Below are positions 1-8,111 of a stretch of 64,000 nt of DNA, piece by piece. Numbering within the stretch: position 1 is the stretch's first letter; the number at the start of each line of letters is the position of its first letter. The notes beneath the pieces were generated by a model that was not told where the DNA came from, searched no databases, and worked only from the letters and a program-made list of their open reading frames with translations. Location: the NCBI RefSeq assembly GCF_900113635.1, contig NZ_FOQA01000001.1:496001-560000 (forward strand), written 5' to 3'. The DNA comes from Tindallia magadiensis. Its GTDB lineage: Bacteria > Bacillota > Clostridia > Peptostreptococcales > Tindalliaceae. The position numbers and the translations under genes were made by a program.

Positions 1-47
1 ATTCTTTCCATTTTTATCTACCTCTGTCTTTCTTTTCTATAACTCCT

Positions 48-74
48 AAAAAACCGGATGATTCTCTCATCCGG
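48..74 (-). terminator. Intrinsic terminator of panD
   Basis: An 8-bp perfect stem (CCGGATGA at 54-61 with TCATCCGG at 67-74) with a 5-nt loop is followed on the minus strand by six T. It lies about 35 bases after the panD stop codon, so panD looks like the last or only gene of its transcript. Confidence 0.85.
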
Positions 75-107
75 CCAATCCTCTTATATGCTTTCAGCAT
101 CATTTTT

Positions 108-497
108 TCACCGTATGTCGCCATGAACTTCTTCATGAGAAACTTCTACCGGCTTATTTTGTTCATCTACAAAAACAATGTTCGGCTTATATGTTTTGGC
201 CTCTTCTTCCGAAAGCCAACAATAGGCAATAATAATACAAGTATCTCCAGGTTGCACTAGTCTTGCCGCCGCGCCATTTAAACATATGATACCGCTATTT
301 CTTTCCCCCTCAATAACATAGGTCTCCAATCGGTTTCCATTATTATTGTTAACAATCTGAACTCTTTCTCCCGCTATGATATTAGCTCTTTCCATCAATT
401 CTTTGTCTATCGTAATACTACCTACATAATTAAGATTTGCTTCTGTTATTGTGGCTCTATGTATTTTCCCTTTAAACATGTTTAACATCAATGTCAT
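108..497 (-). CDS. panD: Aspartate 1-decarboxylase (pyruvoyl enzyme precursor)
   Basis: PanD converts L-aspartate to beta-alanine for pantothenate and coenzyme A synthesis in the cytoplasm. The 129-residue protein has the family pattern [18 protein letters not shown] near its start. The Gly26-Ser27 pair is the self-cleavage site that makes the catalytic pyruvoyl group on Ser27. Length is normal for the family (about 127). Two starts are possible: the ATG used here, with AGG 7 bases upstream, or the ATG three codons later; the known family N-terminus falls between them. No panB or panC lies beside it, so the rest of the pathway must be elsewhere or the substrate imported. A clear terminator follows. 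Confidence 0.93.
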   Translation of the reverse strand: MTLMLNMFKGKIHRATITEANLNYVGSITIDKELMERANIIAGERVQIVNNNNGNRLETYVIEGERNSGIICLNGAAARLVQPGDTCIIIAYCWLSEEEAKTYKPNIVFVDEQNKPVEVSHEEVHGDIR

Positions 498-609
498 TCA
501 CCAACCTATTTTTTAATCTTTCATCGTTATACTACACTATTTAATAGCAAAATGCACGCTTTTCTATGTTAATTTTAGAAAAATAGGATCAAGGCATCTT
601 CACTTTTTA

Positions 610-638
610 TTGTTTGCACCGAGAAAACATGATATACT
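610..638 (+). promoter_or_regulatory. Sigma-A type promoter of the chemoreceptor gene
   Basis: TTGTTT, 17 bases, TATACT, with an extended -10 (TGA before TATACT). It sits about 60 bases upstream of the chemoreceptor start. No sigma-D (TAAA, N15, GCCGATAT) site is visible in this gap. Confidence 0.55.
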
Positions 639-698
639 GATCTGACAATATGGAATTTTTTAACTATTTGAACATTTCATAAGGAAAGGATGTTGCTA

Positions 699-2696
699 AT
701 GAACCTTTCAAAGAAAATCATTTTATCCATCAGTATGTTAGTGATACTTGTAGCTGTAGGACTCGGAGTTAGTTCCATTTATTTTAGTAGTAGTACAATA
801 AGATCTCAGGCAGAAGAAAGCCTTTTTGCCCAGGCTAGAGATGGCTCTCGCCTTATTTCTGACACATCCGCCCTAAGACTTCAGGTCATTCAGGAAATGA
901 CAGAAAGAGATGCCATTCAATCAATGGATTGGGTAGCTCAGCGAATCAGCCTGCAGTCAGATATTCAACGGTTAGGTTATCGTGACCTGGCTATTATCAA
1001 TGCACAGGGATACGCTCAGTATGTTCAAAGTGGAGATGTAGCCAATTATGCCCATATGGATTTTGCACAACAGGCACTTGCTGGAAATGTTTATATTTCA
1101 GATGTAACCATTGATCGTCGAACGGAAGACGCTTTTATAACCTATGCCGTTCCTATTATGCGTCATGACCAGGTATTAGGAGCTCTTATTGCTCAACAGG
1201 ATGCCCAGTTCTTAACTGAGGTGATTAGCACAATGGGTCATGGCGAATCCGGCTATGCTTATATCATTAATAATGAAGGTCGTGTTGTGGCTCATGAAAA
1301 CTGGGAGTTTGTCACCTCTCAATTTGATCCTATCTCAGAATCTGAAGAGGATTCATCCTTAATCCCCCTTGCTTCTGCCTTCAGGCAAATTCTTGACACC
1401 GAATCCGGAGTGGGCGATTATTCTTTCCAGGGCAATGATTTATACCAAGGTTTTTATCCTATCGATGGAACCAGCTGGTATTTGGTAACAACTGCTTATC
1501 AGAATGAAGTTCTTGCCGGGTTATCAAACCTCCAAAGTATGTTGCTAATAGTCACCGTTGGCTTTCTTGTGCTAGGTATTATTGTTGCCATACGGGTTGG
1601 AAAATCAATTTCTACACCTATTAAAAATTTGTCAGAAACGATTATCAAACTTTCTCAGTACCACTTAACTTTTGATGAAAACAGCGTGGTTCTAAAGTAT
1701 CTAAACCGAAAGGATGAAATTGGCACCATTTCAAATTCATTAGCAACGATGCAAAAGAATTTTATTGACCTTATTCAGGAAATAGGTGATAGTGCACAGG
1801 ATGTCGCATCCTCTTCTCAGCAGTTAACCGCTACCAGTCAACAATCTGCCACCGCTTCCAACGAAGTAGCAAAAACCATTGAGGAAATAGCACGAGGTGC
1901 TTCTGATCAAGCAAAAGATACAGAAAGCGGAGCTAGCCATATCAACGAACTAAACCAACTGATCCAAACAAACCAAAATCACATGAATAGTCTTAATCGT
2001 TCTGCTGTAGAAGCTGATCAGATGAAAAATGAAGGACGGCAAGCTTTAAAGTTGGTTATAGAAAAAACAGAGCAAAGCAGTCATGCCGCCCAGGAAGTGA
2101 ATCAAGTTATTGCGGAAACCAACGAGAGTGCTCATCAGATTCAAACCGCTAGTGCTATGATTAAAAATATCGCTGAGCAGACCAACCTATTAGCGCTAAA
2201 TGCTGCAATTGAATCAGCCCGAGCAGGTGAAGCAGGTCGTGGATTTGCAGTAGTAGCCGAGGAAGTCCGAAAACTAGCGGAGCAATCTAATCAGTTCACT
2301 GAGGAAATTGAATCTGTTATTAAAAAGTTAACCGAAAAAACAAACAGCGCGGTTACAACCATGCAAACACTCAGCCAAATGGCAAAAGATCAGACAGACG
2401 GCATTTATAAAACAAATGAAAGATTTGATGGAATCGATCAAGCTGTATCCAACATGGATAGGATTATACAGGATCTAAATAGCTCTGGTAAAGAAATGGA
2501 TCAAAAGAAAGACGAAATTATTGCTGTCATCGAAAATCTATCGGCGATTTCGGAAGAAAATGCAGCAGGTACCGAAGAAGCTTCTGCTTCTGTTGAAGAG
2601 CAAACCGCTGCCATGGATCAAATCGCTAGTACCAGCGAAGATCTTTCAACACTTGCACAAAATATGCAATCTGCCGTTGCCCAATTCAAGATATAA
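699..2696 (+). CDS. Methyl-accepting chemotaxis protein, dCache-HAMP-MA
   Basis: A membrane chemoreceptor that passes an external ligand signal to CheA/CheW. The 665-residue protein has a first membrane helix (about 8-30), a large extracellular Cache-type sensor with FxxAL and PI-rich segments (about 35-270), a second helix (about 280-302), a HAMP region and a long MA signalling domain. The signalling tip is clear ([18 protein letters not shown]). The start is set at the second ATG, because AAGGAAAGGA overlaps the first ATG at 690 and lies at the right distance from 699. The protein resembles the broken receptor at 61702-63714 over its whole length, so the two are probably paralogues. Ligand unknown. 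A terminator follows at once. Confidence 0.93.
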   Translation: MNLSKKIILSISMLVILVAVGLGVSSIYFSSSTIRSQAEESLFAQARDGSRLISDTSALRLQVIQEMTERDAIQSMDWVAQRISLQSDIQRLGYRDLAIINAQGYAQYVQSGDVANYAHMDFAQQALAGNVYISDVTIDRRTEDAFITYAVPIMRHDQVLGALIAQQDAQFLTEVISTMGHGESGYAYIINNEGRVVAHENWEFVTSQFDPISESEEDSSLIPLASAFRQILDTESGVGDYSFQGNDLYQGFYPIDGTSWYLVTTAYQNEVLAGLSNLQSMLLIVTVGFLVLGIIVAIRVGKSISTPIKNLSETIIKLSQYHLTFDENSVVLKYLNRKDEIGTISNSLATMQKNFIDLIQEIGDSAQDVASSSQQLTATSQQSATASNEVAKTIEEIARGASDQAKDTESGASHINELNQLIQTNQNHMNSLNRSAVEADQMKNEGRQALKLVIEKTEQSSHAAQEVNQVIAETNESAHQIQTASAMIKNIAEQTNLLALNAAIESARAGEAGRGFAVVAEEVRKLAEQSNQFTEEIESVIKKLTEKTNSAVTTMQTLSQMAKDQTDGIYKTNERFDGIDQAVSNMDRIIQDLNSSGKEMDQKKDEIIAVIENLSAISEENAAGTEEASASVEEQTAAMDQIASTSEDLSTLAQNMQSAVAQFKI

Positions 2697-2710
2697 GTTT
2701 TTTTACTATA

Positions 2711-2745
2711 AAAGCTCTCAGAATGAATTACTGAGAGCTTTTTTT
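2711..2745 (+). terminator. Intrinsic terminator after the chemoreceptor
   Basis: An 11-bp stem (AAAGCTCTCAG at 2711-2721, CTGAGAGCTTT from 2731) is followed by a T run. Its 3' arm overlaps the last codons of the convergent flavoprotein gene. Confidence 0.85.
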
Positions 2746-3948
2746 AATCGCCTTTGCAGCGGCCATTCCTGAGGAAAAAGAGAACTGAAGGTTAAATCCT
2801 CCTGTTATACCATCCACATCTAGTACTTCACCAACAAAGTAAAGACCCGAAACCAGTTTTGATTCCATTGTATTGCCGTTAACTTCGTTAGTCGATACAC
2901 CTCCAGCGGTTACCATTGCTTCATCAAACCCTTTTACAGCGGATATTGTTAACGGAAACGAAGTTAATAACTGAACTAATTTCTTTCTCTGCTCTTTTGT
3001 TAGCTCGGCACATTTTTGTTGCATTGATATGCCCGCCATTAAAAAAATCCTTTCTATCAACCTATTAGGTAAATCATCTTCCGCTACTATATTTTTCACT
3101 GTTTTTTTTCCAGCCTTACTTGTGCTTTCTAATAATTTCCGTTCATATATATCGGTCTGTATCGATAGTAAATTCAGCTTTAGTATGTCACCCTCTTCAA
3201 AATAGCGAGAATGGTTTAGAATCACCGGTCCACTCAAACCATCATGCGTAATTAGAAGGTCTCCCTTGTATGTGCCAGTTTTTTTCTCGTTTCGCCAATG
3301 TTCGACAATGGCTTTTTTAAAAGACACACCAGCTAATTCCATTAAACAATGGGAACGAACTTCTATAGCTGCCAACGCTGGACGTAACTCTGTCAGTGAA
3401 TGCCCCAGCGCACTTGCCAACCGATATCCATCACCAGAAGTTCCAAGGGCTGGATATGACTTTCCTCCTGTTGCAATAATCAGATTTCTTCCCAAAAAAT
3501 GTTGTGTCCCCGTTCTCACAAGAAATTGATTGTGCTCTTTTTTTATGTGCTGGACACTTGAACGCAGTTGCATCTCCACCTTATTCTGTTCTATTTGTTT
3601 TAATAAGGCATTTACAATCCCAGATGCTCTTCCAGTCTTAGGAAAGATTTTCAGGTCATCACGTGCTTCTAACGAAACATCAATATCTTCAAACCATTTC
3701 TTTAACAAATCCGGTGAGTATTTTCTTATAGATTTCCCTACAAACTTTTCTTTTTCATGATAGCTTCTTAGAAAATGATCGATTGATCCCGCATTGGAAA
3801 TATTGCACTGCCCGCCACCCGATACCAATATCTTTTTCCCAGGTCGGTCATTTTTTTCCAACAGAAGGGCTTTTAGTCCACCTTTTGCCGCTTCGATCGA
3901 TGCAACCATTCCACCAAGTCCCGCACCAATAATGATTACGTCGTAAAT
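2728..3948 (-). CDS. HI0933/BaiN-type NAD(P)/FAD-dependent oxidoreductase, apparent ATT start
   Basis: A cytoplasmic flavoprotein of the HI0933 (YhiN) family, whose physiological reaction is mostly unknown. The family pattern GKKILVSGGGQCNISN is present, and the C-terminal VDGITGGFNLQFSFSSG motif closes the FAD site. The first ATG (3909) would cut off the N-terminal dinucleotide-binding loop. Reading the same frame upstream gives YDVIIIGAGLGGM, the expected Rossmann GxGxxG motif, and a TAG stop lies just before. The only sensible start in that stretch is ATT at 3948, placed 8 bases after a GGGG ribosome site (AGAAAGGGG). With this start the protein has 406 residues, close to the usual 400-420. 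A sequencing error at that codon is the alternative. Confidence 0.85.
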   Translation of the reverse strand: MYDVIIIGAGLGGMVASIEAAKGGLKALLLEKNDRPGKKILVSGGGQCNISNAGSIDHFLRSYHEKEKFVGKSIRKYSPDLLKKWFEDIDVSLEARDDLKIFPKTGRASGIVNALLKQIEQNKVEMQLRSSVQHIKKEHNQFLVRTGTQHFLGRNLIIATGGKSYPALGTSGDGYRLASALGHSLTELRPALAAIEVRSHCLMELAGVSFKKAIVEHWRNEKKTGTYKGDLLITHDGLSGPVILNHSRYFEEGDILKLNLLSIQTDIYERKLLESTSKAGKKTVKNIVAEDDLPNRLIERIFLMAGISMQQKCAELTKEQRKKLVQLLTSFPLTISAVKGFDEAMVTAGGVSTNEVNGNTMESKLVSGLYFVGEVLDVDGITGGFNLQFSFSSGMAAAKAIKKSSQ

Positions 3949-3971
3949 AAAATAATCCCCTTTCTTCTAAA

Positions 3972-4826
3972 TTACTCTTTTCCTAAGGAGTATATCCGTT
4001 GCTGAATATCTTCTGTTTTTTCAGTGAATAGTCTAAGTGCTTCCTTTTGCTCCTCCGATGTCTGTGTATTGTTCTTTACTAACTCAAAAATACTATTAAA
4101 CATCTCCGTAAATTTTTTTGTTTGATCATTGATATTTTTAGCATAAGTCCCTGTTTGTTCTGCAAGTTTTTTCACTTCTCCAGCAACGACAGCAAACCCT
4201 CTACCAGCTTCTCCTGCCCTTGCCGCTTCTATCGAAGCGTTTAAGGATAATAGATTTGTCTTTTTTGCTATGCTTTCAACAAACTGCAGATCCTTTTCAA
4301 TGCTTTCCAACATTCCTTCAGCTTGACTGATGTTATTCAAAGCACTCGTATTCACTTCGGCTAGGGATTCTGAGCTGGCATACAGTTCCTGGGAAGTCGC
4401 CGCTAAATCATTTATATGATCATTTACGATGGTGGTAGTTCCTCTGATTTTTTCATTTACCTGATATTGTTGACACATCATTTCAACCATTGCGTTAACC
4501 ATATCAAAGAAAACCATTACCTCATTAGGGTCCCCGCTCATTGCTAATACAGTTACAGGTTCTTGGTTGCAATAGATCACTTTGATCACACCAGCCTTAA
4601 CATCCATCCCTTTTTCCTGAGCTTCAAGCTCCTCTTCTTTAGAAACAACAAATTTCTTTGTTTGACCTTCTGCCATCATCACTTTTGATCTTGGATGATG
4701 ATTGCCGATACGTTCTTTATTGGTAGCGGCGACAATTTTTCCTCCCTCATCACAAAGAATAATTGGGTATGGAACGATATTTCTACATTTCTCTACTATT
4801 ATCTGTGCCACTGAATGATCTACCAT
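3972..4826 (-). CDS. Soluble chemoreceptor with sugar-diacid recognition domain
   Basis: A cytoplasmic methyl-accepting protein: no membrane helix is visible in its 284 residues. Residues 1-120 resemble the putative sugar-diacid recognition domain of CdaR-type regulators (pattern [20 protein letters not shown], then [23 protein letters not shown]). Residues about 130-284 form a short MA signalling domain with the tip [20 protein letters not shown] and [14 protein letters not shown]. It may sense a carbohydrate acid inside the cell and signal to CheA; the ligand is inference. A good Shine-Dalgarno (GGGAGG) precedes the ATG. A sigma-D type promoter lies about 165 bases upstream, which supports a role in motility. 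The flavoprotein gene follows after 23 bases and may be co-transcribed. Confidence 0.85.
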   Translation of the reverse strand: MVDHSVAQIIVEKCRNIVPYPIILCDEGGKIVAATNKERIGNHHPRSKVMMAEGQTKKFVVSKEEELEAQEKGMDVKAGVIKVIYCNQEPVTVLAMSGDPNEVMVFFDMVNAMVEMMCQQYQVNEKIRGTTTIVNDHINDLAATSQELYASSESLAEVNTSALNNISQAEGMLESIEKDLQFVESIAKKTNLLSLNASIEAARAGEAGRGFAVVAGEVKKLAEQTGTYAKNINDQTKKFTEMFNSIFELVKNNTQTSEEQKEALRLFTEKTEDIQQRIYSLGKE

Positions 4827-4988
4827 TTTAATAGCCTCCCCATTTTTCTGTATTCAATTTTGTTAATTATTTATTTGAAGCCTATTTCTCTCATGTTCTA
4901 ACTAATTCGACGCAGAGGAAGTATTTCCTTCCTAAGTATGATATAAAATATTCCCACTAACCGCAAGTAAAGCCTTTCTCGCTTACGC

Positions 4989-5015
4989 TTATCGGCAGTA
5001 ACCATCTGCTCTTTA
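4989..5015 (-). promoter_or_regulatory. Sigma-D (sigma-28) type promoter
   Basis: On the minus strand TAAA (complement of 5012-5015), exactly 15 bases, then GCCGATAA (complement of 4989-4996). This matches the flagellar/chemotaxis sigma consensus TAAA-N15-GCCGATAT in all but the last base. It points at the soluble chemoreceptor gene, giving a leader of roughly 155 bases, and overlaps the stop codon of the upstream gene. Confidence 0.75.
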
Positions 5016-5762
5016 GACTGTTTCAAACTCTTGATAAGCTGGCGATTTTTTTAGTTGATGATAAAGTTGAGCGTATGTTGCTTCGTAATAAGGATGAACA
5101 AAAAACACACCTATTCCAAACATAATACTTCCTAATAGATACCATCCAATAAAAGAAAGATCTAACACAAACAAATCCAATTTTTGACCCTGGGTCATAT
5201 CAATACTCTTTTGAATCGCTTCCCCAGAATCCAAATGCGGCTCTTCTACCATAATATAGGGAACCATTTTGTATTGATAGTGCTTGACAATACCTGGAAT
5301 GATCAATAACAAGAACCACAAAAAGTTATATAATCCCCGTAAAAACATCGTTTTTACGATATTCAGGTAATAACGCGACTTAAAAACGGATGCTAGTTCT
5401 CCAATATCAGCCCTTCCATCAGCTACGCCATGTAAGAAAAAAGACCTTCCCCCTACCTCTATGGGGATGCCAACAAATACTCGAACCCCCCATAAGATTA
5501 CAACCATTGATAGACCAAAGAACATCATAAAAAATAAACTTCCAGGAATGCTAATACTATCCACTATTCTCGAAATAAATAGGTTGGAAATGTTAATGCT
5601 ACTGCCGCCTTCTGATACGGCTGACCTTCCTTGATTACTATTATTAAAAATATTTTCACTACCGCCTACTAACGTAATCATTAGGGAAACAAAAAATGCT
5701 TTCAAGTAATTTTTACCTAAAAATCTTTTAGCACTTTCTTTCATTTCTTTCCTGGTCCACAT
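5013..5762 (-). CDS. DUF975 family integral membrane protein
   Basis: A polytopic membrane protein of unknown function. The N-terminus WTRKEMKESAKRFLGKNYLKAF is the usual opening of the DUF975 family, and the length (249) is typical. At least four hydrophobic stretches are visible, including FFMMFFGLSMVVILWGVRVF and the C-terminal FIGWYLLGSIMFGIGVFFV, with PYYEATYAQLYHQLK at the end as expected. The start has GGAGG 7 bases upstream. It lies 58 bases after the FtsK-like gene and may share its transcript. No function can be read from sequence or neighbours. Confidence 0.85.
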   Translation of the reverse strand: MWTRKEMKESAKRFLGKNYLKAFFVSLMITLVGGSENIFNNSNQGRSAVSEGGSSINISNLFISRIVDSISIPGSLFFMMFFGLSMVVILWGVRVFVGIPIEVGGRSFFLHGVADGRADIGELASVFKSRYYLNIVKTMFLRGLYNFLWFLLLIIPGIVKHYQYKMVPYIMVEEPHLDSGEAIQKSIDMTQGQKLDLFVLDLSFIGWYLLGSIMFGIGVFFVHPYYEATYAQLYHQLKKSPAYQEFETV

Positions 5763-5820
5763 TCCTTTTCCTCCTGTCTTTTCCTGATATTTCTTCTATT
5801 ACCCAATTATTCAAAAGGCA

Positions 5821-7983
5821 TTATTCTATTTTTGTAGAATGAGAACCTGTTATTACTTTTCTTGGTTTTGTCCCTTCACTCGGTCCCACATATCCTCTTT
5901 CTTCCATTTCATCGATTAATCTTGCCGCACGATTAAAACCCATTTTAAGTTTTCTTTGCAACATCGAAATGGATATTTGTTGATGTTCAAAGGCTATTCG
6001 TAATGCATCCTGAAACACATCTTCCGATTCTCCTGGTTCTTCATCCATTAGTTCTTCTTTCTTTTCTATTTCTGCTTCTAAGCTTTCACCAAACCTATTT
6101 GTTACATCAAACTGTTTCAAATATTGAACAGTCTTTTGAACTTCATCGTCTTCTAAAAATGCACCTTGAATACGCATTGGTTTATTAGCTCCAACAGGAT
6201 GGAAAAGCATATCTCCCCGGCCTAGGAGTTTTTCCGCTCCAGCCATATCTAAAATCGTTCTGGAATCAATTTGAGATGCAACAGAAAACGCAATTCTTGA
6301 TGGAATATTTGCCTTAATCAACCCTGTGATAACATCAACAGACGGACGTTGTGTTGCCAGTACAAGATGTATACCGGCCGCTCTTGCTTTTTGAGCTAAG
6401 CGGCAAATAGTATCTTCTACTTCCTTAGCCGCAACCATCATTAAATCAGCTAATTCATCAATGATAATCATGACATATGGCATAGATTCTTTTGATTCTT
6501 TCTGATGATAGCCTTCAATATCTCGAACTCCCATACTTGCAAACTCTTGATATCGATCCTCCATTTCTTGCACAGCCCATTTTAAGGACGCTGTCGCTTT
6601 TTTAGGATCAGAAATAACAGGCGTAATTAAGTGAGGAATCCCGTTGTATCGGTTAAGTTCCACTACTTTTGGATCAATAAGTAACAACTTAACATGCTCT
6701 GGCTCTGCGCTATATAATAAGCTTAAAATCAACGTATTTATACAGACACTTTTCCCCGACCCAGTTGCTCCAGCAATTAATAGATGTGGTGCTTTTGTAA
6801 GATCAAAAATAACAGAATCTCCACTAATGTTTTTACCAATAGCAAAAGGAAGCAATGCTCGGCTACGTTTATCACCAGATCTTTCAATAATCTCTCGAAA
6901 GGTAACTAATGATGTTTCGCTGTTAGGCACCTCAATACCAATAGCTGCTTTTCCCGGAATAGGTGCTTCTATGCGGATAGATGGTGCCGCCATATTAAGC
7001 GCAATGTCATCACTTAGATTAGTAACTTTGCTTACTTTAACACCTCTTTCCGGCTGAAGTTCATATCTTGTAATGGCAGGACCTTGAGTAACGTTACGCA
7101 CTTTTGCCTTCACTCCAAAACTTTCAAGTGTTTCCTCCAACAGTTCAGCCTGCTGATCAAGTTTCTCCCGACATTCTGTAACGGCTTTCTTTTTCATAGG
7201 GTTTAGCATAGCAAGTGATGGTCTTATATAGGTTTCTTTTTTTTCAAGGTTTATTTTACTACTTTCAGGATTGAGTTCTTTCCTTTCTGTCCCTTCCGTC
7301 GGAACTTCTTCCCTTGTAGAAAAACACTCTTTGTTAGGAACTAGTTTTTCTGTAGGAACTGGTTCTTTTCTAAGAAATCGTTCTTCTGTAGAAATTGGTT
7401 CTTTTTTAGAAAATAACGCTTCTGAAAGAACTTGTTTTTCTGTTTTTGCGTTGTGAGAATCAGGATTCTCTTCTTTCTGTGGACTTACATCAACCCAATG
7501 TGAACTTTTTTTCACTTCTTGCTCTAACTGCTCGTGTTTTTCTCTGATTTGTTCTTTTTGACTTTTTTCAATTAAATCTCTGACACGTTGTCGATGTATT
7601 TGCCATTCACTTTCCTCTTTTGCCTGCCGTTCTACCTTCTCCCTTTCACTTTGACCAGATAAATTTACATCAACTTTATCTGTTGGTTCATATTCCAAAT
7701 ATATATTGGGTTTTCTTACAGGATCCCTACGACTATCTGTATCGTCACTATTTAATTTCGAACCGCTTGTTCCAGTTGTTCTGACTCTCCTATTTCTAGT
7801 ACTTTTACTTTTTCGAATAATCCTTCCAACGATGGCTGTATAAAGGATTATCATGATCACTGATAAAAAGATTGATAACCATCGATTGTCTAACCACCAA
7901 AACATTATTCCTATTATTAACAAATAGGAACAAACTTGCCATATGATAAATCGTTTCTTTTTTTTCTTCTGATATCTCGTCAT
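5821..7983 (-). CDS. FtsK/SpoIIIE family DNA translocase
   Basis: A membrane-anchored ATP-driven DNA pump that clears chromosome DNA from the division or sporulation septum. Residues 12-56 hold two membrane helices; most SpoIIIE/FtsK proteins have four, so the anchor is short. Residues 57-260 are a charged linker with a 12-residue tandem repeat (191-238). The motor follows: Walker A GATGSGKS at 405-412, Walker B MIIIDEL at 505-511, and PSVDVITGLIKANIPSRIAF. The C-terminal winged-helix gamma domain (about 650-710), which reads oriented DNA motifs, is complete. Start chosen because GGAGG lies 8 bases upstream of this ATG; an ATG 4 bases earlier opens only a short other frame. The dedicated SpoIIIE versus general FtsK role cannot be decided here. 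Confidence 0.93.
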   Translation of the reverse strand: MTRYQKKKKKRFIIWQVCSYLLIIGIMFWWLDNRWLSIFLSVIMIILYTAIVGRIIRKSKSTRNRRVRTTGTSGSKLNSDDTDSRRDPVRKPNIYLEYEPTDKVDVNLSGQSEREKVERQAKEESEWQIHRQRVRDLIEKSQKEQIREKHEQLEQEVKKSSHWVDVSPQKEENPDSHNAKTEKQVLSEALFSKKEPISTEERFLRKEPVPTEKLVPNKECFSTREEVPTEGTERKELNPESSKINLEKKETYIRPSLAMLNPMKKKAVTECREKLDQQAELLEETLESFGVKAKVRNVTQGPAITRYELQPERGVKVSKVTNLSDDIALNMAAPSIRIEAPIPGKAAIGIEVPNSETSLVTFREIIERSGDKRSRALLPFAIGKNISGDSVIFDLTKAPHLLIAGATGSGKSVCINTLILSLLYSAEPEHVKLLLIDPKVVELNRYNGIPHLITPVISDPKKATASLKWAVQEMEDRYQEFASMGVRDIEGYHQKESKESMPYVMIIIDELADLMMVAAKEVEDTICRLAQKARAAGIHLVLATQRPSVDVITGLIKANIPSRIAFSVASQIDSRTILDMAGAEKLLGRGDMLFHPVGANKPMRIQGAFLEDDEVQKTVQYLKQFDVTNRFGESLEAEIEKKEELMDEEPGESEDVFQDALRIAFEHQQISISMLQRKLKMGFNRAARLIDEMEERGYVGPSEGTKPRKVITGSHSTKIE
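7270..7413 (-). repeat. In-gene 36-bp tandem repeat in the FtsK linker
   Basis: Four imperfect 12-residue units lie in tandem in the linker: FSKKEPISTEER, FLRKEPVPTEKL, VPNKECFSTREE and VPTEGTERKELN. In the DNA the units share GTTCTTTTCTAAGAA-like and TTCTGTAGAAAT-like pieces. Repeat number could vary between strains by slippage in steps of 36 bases without breaking the frame. Confidence 0.7.
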
Positions 7984-8111
7984 CCATACACCCTCCTGCT
8001 TTTCTTCTTGTCTATCATAACATTTTGTACCATTTTTTTCTATGATTCTTCTTCTTTAGGCTTTTATCATGATATAATGGGTATTATGTAGGGAAGGATG
8101 TGATATGAGCT

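Noticed and set aside
7805-7987. ATG four bases upstream of the FtsK start opening a 60-codon frame
   Set aside because: It lies wholly inside the FtsK coding region in another frame; the Shine-Dalgarno spacing fits FtsK better.
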